From contig NZ_JBFIII010000030.1 in assembly GCF_041601295.1 (NCBI RefSeq), forward strand, positions 1-30,016: 30,016 bases of DNA, read 5' to 3'. Below are positions 22,590-30,016 of the stretch, in pieces. A program made the translations under genes and the position numbers. Source of the DNA: Immundisolibacter sp. GTDB taxonomy: Bacteria > Pseudomonadota > Gammaproteobacteria > Immundisolibacterales > Immundisolibacteraceae. The notes under the pieces are model-generated. The model was not told the origin of the DNA. It was given only the letters and a program-made list of their open reading frames with translations, and searched no databases. Within the stretch, counting starts at the first letter, position 1. The number at the start of each line of letters is the position of its first letter.

Positions 22590-22616
22590 TTGTCTCGTGC
22601 ATGGCACTGATAAACT
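22590..22616 (+). promoter_or_regulatory. possible promoter for coaBC-dut
   Basis: TTGTCT (22590-22595), a 15-base spacer and TAAACT (22611-22616) in the divergent radC/coaBC gap. Both boxes are 4 of 6 and the spacer is short, so this is a weak call. If correct, the coaBC mRNA would have almost no leader. Confidence 0.25.
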
Positions 22617-22629
22617 CGGCGCAGCAATC

Positions 22630-23829
22630 ATGAACGCACTTGGCAATAAACACATCCTTCTGGGCGTCACCGGCGGCATTGCCGCCTACAAGGCGCCCGA
22701 ACTGGTGCGCCGGTTGCGCGAGCTGGGTGCCACAGTCCAGGTGGTGCTGACCGCTGCTGGCGGCGCCTTCATTACGCCGCTGACCCTGCAGGCGGTCAGC
22801 GGTCAGCCGGTGCACACGCAGCTGCTCAGCGCCGAGGCCGAGTCCGGTATGGGGCATATCGAGCTGGCGCGCTGGGCCGACCTGATTCTGATTGCTCCCT
22901 GTACGGCGGACTTCATGGCGCGTTTGGCACAGGGCCGAAGCGACGATCTACTCGCCGCCTGCTGTCTGGCCTCGCGCGGCGCGATTGCGGTGGCCCCGGC
23001 GATGAACGCCGGCATGTGGGACAGCGCCGCGACGCAGCGCAATCTGCGTCAGTTGATCGCCGACGGCGTGCAGGTTTTTGGCCCGGCCAGTGGTAGCCAG
23101 GCCTGCGGGGAGGTGGGTGAGGGTCGGCTGCTTGAGCCGGCCGAACTGGTTGCGTGCTGCGCCGGCCTGTTTGGTACCAACGCATTGACGGATAAACAGG
23201 TCCTGATCACCGCCGGTCCGACCTTGGAGGACATGGACCCGGTGCGTTACCTCGGTAACCGCAGCTCGGGCCGCATGGGTTATGCGCTGGCCGCCGCCGC
23301 GCGTGATGCCGGCGCTGTGGTGACGCTGATCAGCGGCCCGGTAGCACTGGCCGAGCCGCCGGGCGTCACACTGCTGCGCGTACGTTCGGCCAGCGACATG
23401 CACCACGCGGTGCTGGAGCGCATCGCCGGCATGGATATTTTCATCGGCGCGGCGGCGGTGGCCGATTACCGCCCGGCGCAGGCCTCCGCGCGCAAAATCA
23501 AGAAGGATCAGGAACACCTGACCTTGGAGCTCGTGCGCAATCCGGACATTCTGGCCGAGGTGGCGGCGCGCTCGCCACGGCCGTTCACGGTCGGTTTTGC
23601 CGCCGAGACTGACGACGTCCTGACGTACGCGCGGCGTAAGCTTGAGGACAAGAATCTGGACTTGATCGCGGCCAATCTGGTCGGTGCCGGTCAGGGTTTT
23701 GACGTGGCGGACAACGCCCTTAGCGTGCTGTGGCCGGGTGGTCAGCAGGAGCTGCCGCGGGCGTCCAAGCCCACGCTGGCGCGGCAACTGGTCAAACTAA
23801 TCGCGGAGCGCCTGCGTGCTTCAGCTTGA
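22630..23829 (+). CDS. coaBC: bifunctional phosphopantothenoylcysteine decarboxylase / phosphopantothenate-cysteine ligase
   Basis: Makes 4'-phosphopantetheine for coenzyme A: the CoaB part joins cysteine to phosphopantothenate and the FMN-dependent CoaC part decarboxylates the product. The protein is 399 aa. The N-terminal CoaC domain has LLGVTGGIAAYKAPEL, the catalytic His at residue 76 in MGHIELARWAD, APAMNAGMW and the Cys in SGSQACGEVGEGRL. The C-terminal CoaB domain has ITAGPTLEDMDPVRYLGNRS, the AAVADYRP segment and the conserved Lys region KKDQEHLTLELVRNPDIL. The ATG at 22630 gives the family N-terminus; the frame is open further upstream without homology. Its end overlaps dut by 14 bases. 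Confidence 0.96.
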   Translation: MNALGNKHILLGVTGGIAAYKAPELVRRLRELGATVQVVLTAAGGAFITPLTLQAVSGQPVHTQLLSAEAESGMGHIELARWADLILIAPCTADFMARLAQGRSDDLLAACCLASRGAIAVAPAMNAGMWDSAATQRNLRQLIADGVQVFGPASGSQACGEVGEGRLLEPAELVACCAGLFGTNALTDKQVLITAGPTLEDMDPVRYLGNRSSGRMGYALAAAARDAGAVVTLISGPVALAEPPGVTLLRVRSASDMHHAVLERIAGMDIFIGAAAVADYRPAQASARKIKKDQEHLTLELVRNPDILAEVAARSPRPFTVGFAAETDDVLTYARRKLEDKNLDLIAANLVGAGQGFDVADNALSVLWPGGQQELPRASKPTLARQLVKLIAERLRASA

Positions 23830-24271
23830 GATAAAAATCCTGAACCCGCGCTTGGGCACGGACTTTCCGTTGCCGCAGTACGCGACGGACGGCGCGGCCG
23901 GGCTTGATCTGCGCGCCTGCATCAATGCGCCGGTGACGTTGGCACCTGGTGCCAGCGTGCTGATCCCGACCGGTTTTGCCCTGCATCTTGCAGATGCTTC
24001 ACTCGCCGCGGTGCTGCTGCCCCGGTCGGGCCTGGGCCATAAACATGGCATCGTGCTCGGTAACCTGGTCGGCCTGATCGACAGCGACTACCAGGGTGAG
24101 GTGCAGGTATCGTGCTGGAACCGCGGCGCGGAGGTTTTCACCATCGAGCCGGGCGAGCGCATCGCGCAGATGGTGCTGGTGCCGGTGGTGCAGGCAGATT
24201 TCAAGGTGGTCGACGCTTTCACCCCGACGGCGCGCGGCGCTGGGGGCTTTGGTCATACCGGTCGCGGTTGA
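23816..24271 (+). CDS. dut: dUTP diphosphatase
   Basis: Trimeric enzyme that hydrolyses dUTP to dUMP, preventing uracil incorporation into DNA and supplying dTMP synthesis. The protein is 151 aa, the same size as E. coli Dut. All five dUTPase motifs are present: DGAAGLDLRA, LPRSGLGHKHGIVLGN, GLIDSDYQGEV, GERIAQMVLVPV and the C-terminal RGAGGFGHTGR arm. The GTG start at 23816 lies inside the end of coaBC (14-base overlap), which gives the expected N-terminus LQLEIKILNPRLG and suggests coupled translation. The coaBC-dut-mutase order is common in gammaproteobacteria. Confidence 0.97.
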   Translation: MLQLEIKILNPRLGTDFPLPQYATDGAAGLDLRACINAPVTLAPGASVLIPTGFALHLADASLAAVLLPRSGLGHKHGIVLGNLVGLIDSDYQGEVQVSCWNRGAEVFTIEPGERIAQMVLVPVVQADFKVVDAFTPTARGAGGFGHTGRG

Positions 24272-24305
24272 AGACTTTTTTCGTTTATACAGACGCAGCG
24301 AGATC

Positions 24306-25691
24306 ATGAACGAGCACAGTCTCCCACCGGCCGAAATCTTTCGCGCCTACGACATCCGGGGCGTGGTTGGCGAGAGCCTGACCGAGATCGGCGTGTACCA
24401 GATTGGGCGTGCCATTGGCACCCTGGTGCGCCGGGCCGGTTGCAAGGAGGTGGCGATAGGGCGCGACGGGCGTGTGTCCGGACCGGCGCTGATCGATGCG
24501 CTGACGCGCGGTCTGGCGGCTACCGGTTGCGGTGTGATCGACGTCGGGATGGTGCCCACGCCGGTGGTGTACTTCGCGACCCATCTGTTGAACACCGGCT
24601 GTGGCGTGGCCGTCACCGGCAGCCACAACCCGCCCAATTACAACGGCCTCAAGATCATGGTGGCCGGCAAGACGTTGTCCGGCGACGACATCCTTGGCAT
24701 CCGCGCGCTGATCGAGGCGGACGATCTTGAATCGGGGTTCGGCTATGTGCGTGAGGCCGATGCGCTGACCCCCTACCGCGAGCGCATCCTGGGTGACATC
24801 AAGCTGGGTCGCCGGCTGCGCGTGGGTGTGGACTGCGGCAACGGCGTGGCCGGGGCGAGCGCACCCGAACTGATCGAGGCGCTCGGCTGCGAGGTGGTGT
24901 CGCTGTTCGCCGAGGTGGACGGCAACTTTCCGAACCATCACCCGGACCCGACCAAGCCCGAGAACCTGCAAGACCTGATCGAGCGGGTGCGCGCCGACAA
25001 GCTGGACCTTGGCGTTGCCTTCGACGGCGATGGTGACCGCCTGGGCGTGGTGACGGCGAGTGGGCAGATCATGTTCGCCGACCGGCTGATGATTCTGTTC
25101 GCGCGGGATGTGCTGTCCCGCGTGCCCGGCGCGACCATCCTGTTCGACGTCAAATGCACGCGCCACCTTCCGCGCGCGATCGCTGCCGCTGGCGGCAAGC
25201 CTTTGATGTGGAAGACCGGCCATTCGCTGATCAAGGCCAAAATGGCCGAGACCGGCGCCGCGCTGGCCGGCGAGATGAGTGGGCATATCTTCTTCAAGGA
25301 GCGCTGGTACGGGTTCGACGACGGGGTGTACGCGGCCTGTCGGCTGCTGGAGTACCTGAGCCACCAGCCCGAGACGCCGCAGCAGATCTTCGCCGCCATC
25401 CCGGACTCGGCCAGCACGCCCGAGCTGCACCTGCACATGCAGGAAGGCGAGCACTTCGCGCTGATGAAGCAGCTGGTTGCCGCGGCGGATTTTCCGGGTG
25501 CCGAGGTGAGCACGCTCGACGGCGTGCGCGCTGACTACCCGGACGGCTTTGGCCTGGTGCGGCCTTCCAACACCACGCCGGTGCTGGTGATGCGCTTCGA
25601 GGCCGACGACGCGGCAGCGCTGGAGCGCATACAGGTCGCGTTCCGGGCGCTGCTCGCGCGCGTGCGCCCGGACCTGGCGCTGCCGTTCTGA
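24306..25691 (+). CDS. algC: phosphomannomutase / phosphoglucomutase (AlgC-type)
   Basis: Interconverts hexose 6- and 1-phosphates for GDP-mannose and UDP-glucose supply, hence LPS and exopolysaccharides. The protein is 461 aa, close to Pseudomonas AlgC (463). Domain landmarks are in order: FRAYDIRGVVGE, IGRDGRVSGPAL, the phosphoserine loop TGSHNPPNYNGLK with catalytic Ser at residue 106, the metal loop FDGDGDRLG with Asp at about 240, 242 and 244, the sugar-binding GEMSGHIFF, and the C-terminal phosphate-binding VRPSNTTPVLVMRFEA. Gap after dut is 34 bases. The gene symbol is given by analogy; an alginate role is not implied. Confidence 0.92.
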   Translation: MNEHSLPPAEIFRAYDIRGVVGESLTEIGVYQIGRAIGTLVRRAGCKEVAIGRDGRVSGPALIDALTRGLAATGCGVIDVGMVPTPVVYFATHLLNTGCGVAVTGSHNPPNYNGLKIMVAGKTLSGDDILGIRALIEADDLESGFGYVREADALTPYRERILGDIKLGRRLRVGVDCGNGVAGASAPELIEALGCEVVSLFAEVDGNFPNHHPDPTKPENLQDLIERVRADKLDLGVAFDGDGDRLGVVTASGQIMFADRLMILFARDVLSRVPGATILFDVKCTRHLPRAIAAAGGKPLMWKTGHSLIKAKMAETGAALAGEMSGHIFFKERWYGFDDGVYAACRLLEYLSHQPETPQQIFAAIPDSASTPELHLHMQEGEHFALMKQLVAAADFPGAEVSTLDGVRADYPDGFGLVRPSNTTPVLVMRFEADDAAALERIQVAFRALLARVRPDLALPF

Positions 25692-25693
25692 AC

Positions 25694-26365
25694 ATGACGC
25701 CGTACATCATTTCCCCGTCCATTCTGTCGGCCGATTTCGCGCGCCTGGGCGCCGAGGTCGACGCCGTGCTGGCGGCCGGCGCGGACTGGGTTCACGTCGA
25801 CGTGATGGACAACCACTACGTGCCGAACCTGACCATCGGTCCGCTGGTGGTGGAAGCATTGCGCCGCCATGCGCCCAGGGCATTCCTGGATGTGCATCTG
25901 ATGATCAGTCCGGTGGATGCGTTGGTGCCGGCGTTCGCGGGTGCCGGTGCCAACCTGATCAGCTTTCATCCGGAGGCTTCGGCCCACATCGACCGTACCC
26001 TGGCCCTGATCCGGGAGCACGGCTGCCAGGCCGGCCTGGTGCTGAATCCCGCCACGCCGCTGTGTCATCTGGACCACGTCATGGAGCGGCTGGACCTGAT
26101 CCTGTTGATGTCGGTGAACCCCGGCTTTGGCGGGCAGAGCTTCATTCCGGGCACCCTGGCCAAGCTGCGTGAGGTGCGATCCAGGATAGGCGCCAGCGGG
26201 CGCGCCATCCGCCTGCAGGTGGATGGTGGCATCAAGGTGGATAACATTGCCGAGGTGGCGCGCGCCGGCGCTGATACTTTCGTCGCCGGTTCCGCGGTTT
26301 TCAACTCTCCGGATTACGCCGCCACGATCGCCACCATGCGCGCGGCGCTTGACGCCGCCGCCTGA
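25694..26365 (+). CDS. rpe: ribulose-phosphate 3-epimerase
   Basis: Interconverts ribulose 5-phosphate and xylulose 5-phosphate in the pentose phosphate pathway (or the Calvin cycle in autotrophs). The 223-aa TIM barrel shows ISPSILSADFARLG, the metal-binding VHVDVMDNHYVPNLTIGP, LDVHLMI, FHPEAS, LLMSVNPGFGGQSFIP and VDGGIKVDNI followed by FVAGSAVF for phosphate binding. The ATG follows the mutase stop by 2 bases, so the two are probably co-transcribed. In many relatives rpe is followed by phosphoglycolate phosphatase (gph) and then trpE; here gph is missing and trpE starts 45 bases downstream. Confidence 0.97.
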   Translation: MTPYIISPSILSADFARLGAEVDAVLAAGADWVHVDVMDNHYVPNLTIGPLVVEALRRHAPRAFLDVHLMISPVDALVPAFAGAGANLISFHPEASAHIDRTLALIREHGCQAGLVLNPATPLCHLDHVMERLDLILLMSVNPGFGGQSFIPGTLAKLREVRSRIGASGRAIRLQVDGGIKVDNIAEVARAGADTFVAGSAVFNSPDYAATIATMRAALDAAA

Positions 26366-26410
26366 GCGGCGAAGACTGCCGGGCCTTTTTGCCTCTGCCC
26401 CGCCTGCGCC

Positions 26411-27892
26411 ATGGATCATGCCCGCTTCGTAGAGCTCGCCGCCGAGGGGTACACGCGTATCCCGTTGACGCTGGAGACCTACGCCGACCTCGACACGCCG
26501 CTGTCGCTGTACCTGAAGCTCGCCAACGCGCCGAACAGTTTTTTGCTGGAGTCGGTGGTCGGTGGCGAGCGCTTCGGGCGCTATTCGTTCATCGGCCTGC
26601 CGGCACGGCGTCTGTTGCGCAGCCATGGGCTCAGTACCGAGCTGGTGCAGGACGGCGCGGTGATCGAGCGCGACAGCGGCAATCCGCTGGATTTTCTGGA
26701 ACGCTATCAGCAGCGCCAGCACGTCTATGTGCCGCCCGGCATGCCGCGTTTCTGCGGCGGGTTGGCTGGCTATTTTGGCTACGACGCGGTGCGCTACATC
26801 GAGCCCAAGCTGGGGCAGTTCGATAAGCCGGACCAGATCGGGACGCCGGATATCCTGTTGCTTGAGGTGGAAGAACTGGCCGTGGTGGACAACCTGGCCG
26901 GCAAGATCTACCTGATCGTTTACGTCGATCCGACGCTCGCGGGTGCGTATGCCGTGGGCCAGGAGCGTTTAGTGGCGCTGCATGCGCGCCTGCGCAGCCC
27001 GCTGGCACCGCCGGCCAGCCCGCCGGGGGAAGCGACACTTCCGGTGCGCGATTTTGCCCGGGCCGGGTTTCTGGCTGCCGTGTTGCGTGCCAAGGAGTAC
27101 ATCGCTGCCGGCGACATGATGCAGGTGCAGGTCGGTCAGCGGATTCGCAAGCCGTTTACGCAACCGCCGCTTACCTTGTACCGGGCGCTGCGCTCGCTGA
27201 ACCCCTCGCCGTACATGTATTTCTACGATTTCGGTGAGTTTCAGGTGGTCGGCGCCTCGCCGGAAATCCTGGTTCGGCAAGAGGCGACACCGGCCGGCAC
27301 CAAGGTCACCATTCGTCCGTTGGCCGGCACCCGTCCGCGCGGTCAGACGCCGGAGGACGACCTGCGCCTGGCGCAGGAGTTGCTGGCCGACCCGAAGGAA
27401 CGGGCCGAACATGTGATGCTGATCGACCTGGCGCGAAACGATATCGGTCGTATCGCGCGGATCGGCAGTGTCGAGGTGACCGACGAGATGGTGATCGAGC
27501 GCTACTCCCACGTCATGCATATCGTGTCGAACGTCGAAGGCTTGCTGCGACCCGACGTGAGCAACTTTGACGTGCTGCGTGCGACTTTTCCGGCCGGTAC
27601 GCTCAGCGGTGCGCCCAAGGTGCGGGCGATGCAGATCATCGACGAGCTTGAGCCGGTCAAACGCGGCATTTACGGCGGCGCCTGTGGCTATCTGAGTTAT
27701 TCCGGCGATATGGATTTGGCGATTGCTATCCGCACCGGCGTCGTGAAGGGTGGGCAGCTCTATGTGCAGGCGGCGGCCGGCGTGGTCGCCGATTCATTGC
27801 CCGAGAGTGAGTGGCAGGAGACTGAAAACAAGGCGCGTGCGCTGCTGCGTGCCGCCGAGATGGCGCAGGCAGGCCTGGATGTGCTGGTTTAG
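26411..27892 (+). CDS. trpE: anthranilate synthase component I
   Basis: Large subunit of anthranilate synthase, which makes anthranilate from chorismate using ammonia from TrpG: the first committed step of tryptophan synthesis. The protein is 493 aa. The tryptophan feedback-site motif LLES is at residues 45-48 (FLLESVVGGERFGRYSFIG). The chorismate-binding domain shows GDMMQVQVGQR, PSPYMYFYDFG, ASPEILVR, IRPLAGTRPRG, DLARNDIGRIA, MHIVSNVEGLL, FPAGTLSGAPKVRAM and GGACGYLSYSGDMDLAIAIRT. TrpE is preferred over PabB because of the intact LLES motif and the downstream trpGDC. The start gives the standard Pseudomonas-type N-terminus. Confidence 0.96.
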   Translation: MDHARFVELAAEGYTRIPLTLETYADLDTPLSLYLKLANAPNSFLLESVVGGERFGRYSFIGLPARRLLRSHGLSTELVQDGAVIERDSGNPLDFLERYQQRQHVYVPPGMPRFCGGLAGYFGYDAVRYIEPKLGQFDKPDQIGTPDILLLEVEELAVVDNLAGKIYLIVYVDPTLAGAYAVGQERLVALHARLRSPLAPPASPPGEATLPVRDFARAGFLAAVLRAKEYIAAGDMMQVQVGQRIRKPFTQPPLTLYRALRSLNPSPYMYFYDFGEFQVVGASPEILVRQEATPAGTKVTIRPLAGTRPRGQTPEDDLRLAQELLADPKERAEHVMLIDLARNDIGRIARIGSVEVTDEMVIERYSHVMHIVSNVEGLLRPDVSNFDVLRATFPAGTLSGAPKVRAMQIIDELEPVKRGIYGGACGYLSYSGDMDLAIAIRTGVVKGGQLYVQAAAGVVADSLPESEWQETENKARALLRAAEMAQAGLDVLV

Positions 27893-28382
27893 TTAGCGTG
27901 CTGCGTAATCAAGAGTGCCCCGTTGTTGAGCGGGTGGTACAACCGAATCGGTACGGGGCCACGCCGATGCGGTGGCCCGGGAGCAGCGGAGGAGGACGCC
28001 GGTCCGCGGGCTTTTGGGGGGTAAGTACACCCACGTCCTGTATATCGGCAGCCGGGTCGGTCGACTTGAGTGCCCGCCAGAAGAATATTTCGGTAACCGG
28101 ACCGATGCCAGTACCTCAAGCTATAAGTTTGCGTACATGCCGAGACACGCATCCGCGCGCTGAGTGCGCGAAGCGAACCACAGCAATAGCCGCAGCTATT
28201 GCGAGGATGAGCGACAAAGCACCCGGTGATGCGGGGCGGGTCGAACATAGCGAAATTTATAGGTTGGGGTACTGGGGCGGGCGGGTTCCCCCATCCCGCC
28301 GCTGGGCGGAAAATAGCCGTGACTCGCATTCCTTGAATTTCTTTTGCCGCTGATGGCGGCCATCCGACGGGGCCCCGCGCGC
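27893..28382. other. 490-base non-coding interval inside the trp cluster
   Basis: Unusually long for a gap between trpE and trpG. No frame here resembles a known protein. It contains several pairing elements: GCCCCGT (27917-27923) / ACGGGGC (27953-27959); GGCCAC (27957-27962) / GTGGCC (27972-27977), which shares bases with the first; and a perfect 8-bp stem at 28183-28202. A minus-strand frame (28329-27889) reads partly as FAMFDPPRITGCFVAHPRNS, which looks like a repeat-borne short frame rather than a gene. It could hold a structured RNA, an internal regulator of trpGDC, or a worn insertion; I cannot decide. Confidence 0.45.
28183..28202. repeat. perfect 8-bp hairpin in the trpE-trpG gap
   Basis: GCAATAGC (28183-28190) and GCTATTGC (28195-28202) flank a CGCA loop. 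No T tract on either strand, so it is not an intrinsic terminator. Confidence 0.6.
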
Positions 28383-28976
28383 ATGGTGTTCATGCTCGAT
28401 AACTACGATTCGTTCACTTACAACCTGGTGCAGTACCTGGGTGAGTTGGGCGCGCAGGTGCAGGTGCAGCGTAACGACTGCATCAGCGTGGACGAGGTTG
28501 AGCAGCTGGCGCCGCAACAGCTGGTTGTCTCCCCGGGCCCGTGCACGCCGCGCGAGGCCGGTATTTCGGTCGACCTGATCCGGCGCCTCGCGGGCCGGGT
28601 GCCGATTCTGGGCGTGTGCCTGGGCCACCAGGCCATCGGTCAGGCCTTCGGCGGGCAGGTGGTTCGCGCCGATCAGGTGATGCACGGCAAGACCTCGCCG
28701 GTCTATCACACCGGCGAAGGGCTGTTCGCTGGCTTGCCTGATCCGTTTACCGCCACGCGCTATCACTCGCTGGTAGTCGATTGGGCCAGCTTGCCGGACT
28801 GCCTGGAAGTCACCGCCTGGACTTGTCACGCGGACGGCCGGCCTTACGAAATCATGGGTCTGCGTCACCGTGACCTGGCGGTGGTCGGGGTGCAGTTTCA
28901 TCCTGAATCCATTCTGACCCAGCATGGCCACACGCTGCTGGCCAATTTCCTGCAACTGCCGGCCGGTGTGTCTTGA
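28383..28976 (+). CDS. trpG: anthranilate synthase component II (glutamine amidotransferase)
   Basis: Class I glutamine amidotransferase subunit that hydrolyses glutamine and channels ammonia to TrpE; in many bacteria it also serves PabB. The protein is 197 aa from the ATG at 28383: MVFMLDNYDSFTYNLVQYLG, the family start. The oxyanion-loop SPGPCTPREAG, the nucleophile elbow GVCLGHQAIGQAFGG with catalytic Cys at residue 79, and VQFHPESIL with the catalytic His and Glu are all present. A longer frame to 28344 is less likely. The stop shares three bases of TTGA with trpD. It is not fused to trpE or trpD. Confidence 0.95.
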   Translation: MVFMLDNYDSFTYNLVQYLGELGAQVQVQRNDCISVDEVEQLAPQQLVVSPGPCTPREAGISVDLIRRLAGRVPILGVCLGHQAIGQAFGGQVVRADQVMHGKTSPVYHTGEGLFAGLPDPFTATRYHSLVVDWASLPDCLEVTAWTCHADGRPYEIMGLRHRDLAVVGVQFHPESILTQHGHTLLANFLQLPAGVS

Positions 28977-29998
28977 CCATACAGGCGGCCATCGCGAAGG
29001 TTGTGGAAGGCGGCGATCTGGATGGCGTCGAAATGAACGCGGCCATGTGCGCCATCATGAGCGGCGAGGCCACGCCGGCACAGATCGGCGGTTTTTTGCT
29101 GGCCCTGCGTATGAAGGGCGAGACGGTGGTGGAGATCGCCGCGGCGGCGCAGGTCATGCGCGAGCTCTCGCTGCGCGTCGAGGTGGCAGCCGACGGCTTG
29201 GTCGATACCTGTGGGACGGGCGGTGACGGCGCCGGCCTTTTCAATGTCTCTACCGCCGCAGCCTTTGTGGTGGCAACCGCAGGTGGGCGTGTCGCAAAGC
29301 ATGGCAATCGTTCAGTGTCGAGCGCCAGCGGCAGCGCTGACGTGCTGGAGGCGCTTGGCGTGCGCATCGAGTTGCCGTCGGCGGCGATCGCCCGCTGCAT
29401 CGACGAGCTTGGCTTCGGTTTCATGTTTGCCCCGGCGCACCATCGCGCCACCCGCCACGCGCTCGGTCCGCGGCGCGAGCTTGGTGTGCGCACGTTGTTC
29501 AACCTGTTGGGGCCGCTCACGAATCCGGCGCTGCCGCCGAATCAGGTGGTGGGGGTGTACTCGGCCGCGCTGGTGGAGCCCATCGCCCATGTGCTTTTAC
29601 GCCTGGGAAGTCGGCACGTGCTGGTGGTCCACGCAGACGATGGACTGGACGAGATCAGCCTGGGCGCGGCCACGCAGGTGGCCGAACTCAAAGATGGTGC
29701 GGTGCATTGCTACAGCATCACGCCTGAACAGTTCGGCTTGAACCGTGTGCCGAGCTCGCAGCTGGCGGTACCGGATGTGGCGGCCAGCGTTGCCCTGCTG
29801 CGCGCGGTGCTCGGGGCACAGGCTGGTCCGGCGCGGGACATCGTCGCACTCAATGCCGGGGCGGCGCTCTACGTAGCCGGTTTGGCGCCAACGCTGGCAG
29901 CCGGCGTTGCGCGTGCCGGGGAGGTCTTGGCCAGTGGCGCCCCATTGACGCGGGTTACCGCGCTGGCGGAACTGACGCAGCGCCTGGGGTCGGCATGA
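28973..29998 (+). CDS. trpD: anthranilate phosphoribosyltransferase
   Basis: Transfers phosphoribose from PRPP to anthranilate, the second step of tryptophan synthesis. The protein is 341 aa, the usual length. The N-terminal helical domain contains MNAAMCAIMSGEATPAQIGG and LRMKGETVVEIAAAA. The PRPP-binding GTGGDG motif is in VDTCGTGGDGAGLFNVST, followed by KHGNRSVSSASGSADVLEALG, FMFAPAHHRATRHALGPRRELGVRTLFN and the conserved NPALPPNQVVGVYSAALVEP. The start is a TTG overlapping the trpG stop (TTGA), giving MTIQAAIAKVVEGGDLD; the overlap suggests coupled translation. Confidence 0.96.
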   Translation: MTIQAAIAKVVEGGDLDGVEMNAAMCAIMSGEATPAQIGGFLLALRMKGETVVEIAAAAQVMRELSLRVEVAADGLVDTCGTGGDGAGLFNVSTAAAFVVATAGGRVAKHGNRSVSSASGSADVLEALGVRIELPSAAIARCIDELGFGFMFAPAHHRATRHALGPRRELGVRTLFNLLGPLTNPALPPNQVVGVYSAALVEPIAHVLLRLGSRHVLVVHADDGLDEISLGAATQVAELKDGAVHCYSITPEQFGLNRVPSSQLAVPDVAASVALLRAVLGAQAGPARDIVALNAGAALYVAGLAPTLAAGVARAGEVLASGAPLTRVTALAELTQRLGSA

Positions 29999-30016
29999 CC
30001 ACGCCGGATGTTCTTA
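29995..30016 (+). CDS. trpC: start of indole-3-glycerol-phosphate synthase (cut by window edge)
   Basis: Only seven codons are visible: an ATG overlapping the trpD stop (ATGA) followed by TTPDVL. This resembles the usual start of gammaproteobacterial TrpC (M-x-x-P-T-V-L) and is the gene expected after trpG-trpD. The call rests mainly on position. Confidence 0.6.

Noticed and set aside
24285..25454. 389-codon minus-strand frame inside the phosphomannomutase gene
   Set aside because: Shadow of a well-conserved gene, rich in His, Gln and Arg as is typical of antisense frames.
25535..26722. 395-codon minus-strand frame across the mutase, rpe and trpE
   Set aside because: Antisense to three certain genes.
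27917..27977. Classical trp attenuator with leader peptide
   Set aside because: I found no short frame with tandem Trp codons and no stem followed by a T tract, so only alternative pairing is reported.
27889..28353. Roughly 150-codon frames on both strands of the trpE-trpG gap
   Set aside because: Neither resembles a known family, and both have odd composition (many Arg, Pro, Cys). Treated as non-coding or repeat-derived sequence.

Overview
This is high-GC bacterial chromosome, almost certainly from a gammaproteobacterium. The evidence is gene order: rpsB-tsf-pyrH-frr-uppS-cdsA-dxr-rseP, divergent from map-glnD-dapC-dapD; coaBC-dut-algC-type mutase; and rpe followed by trpE, trpG, trpD and trpC. 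This order is typical of Chromatiales, Xanthomonadales and Pseudomonadales relatives. I cannot name the species. I saw no rRNA, tRNA or CRISPR array.

Layout. (1) 1-6960, minus strand: translation, lipid and isoprenoid operon. It reads leftwards from a good sigma70-type promoter before rpsB, through an intrinsic terminator or attenuator before tsf, into rseP, which is cut by the window edge. (2) 6961-12583, plus strand: map, glnD, dapC, dapD (N-terminal Met removal, nitrogen signalling, lysine/DAP synthesis). (3) 12618-16892, minus strand: six overlapping or abutting genes (DUF7931-type protein, orphan secretin-N-like protein, DUF4124 protein, membrane protein, mpl, LON-domain protein). (4) 17007-17645, plus strand: a small exported lytic transglycosylase with a DUF4124-like N-terminus.

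(5) 17646-21870: the accessory region. It holds a small membrane protein gene translationally coupled to a strikingly AT-rich DUF2156 (MprF C-terminal-like) gene that is frameshifted at an A7 run. It also holds a brnTA toxin-antitoxin pair, two decayed PIN-toxin fragments separated by a 126-bp MITE-like element, and an intact Phd/YefM-type antitoxin. (6) 21872-25691: radC, divergent from coaBC-dut-phosphomannomutase. (7) 25694-30016: rpe-trpE, then a 490-bp structured non-coding interval, then trpG-trpD-trpC (trpC cut by the window edge).

Most of the window is core metabolism: isoprenoid, phospholipid and undecaprenyl-phosphate supply (dxr, cdsA, uppS), DAP for lysine and cell wall (dapC, dapD), peptidoglycan recycling and turnover (mpl, lytic transglycosylase), CoA and dUTP handling, sugar-nucleotide precursors, and tryptophan. 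The most unusual parts are the compositionally foreign DUF2156 cassette, the MITE-disrupted PIN toxin locus, and the structured spacer inside the trp cluster. I found no convincing wholly new multi-gene system; the candidates for novelty are listed as findings.
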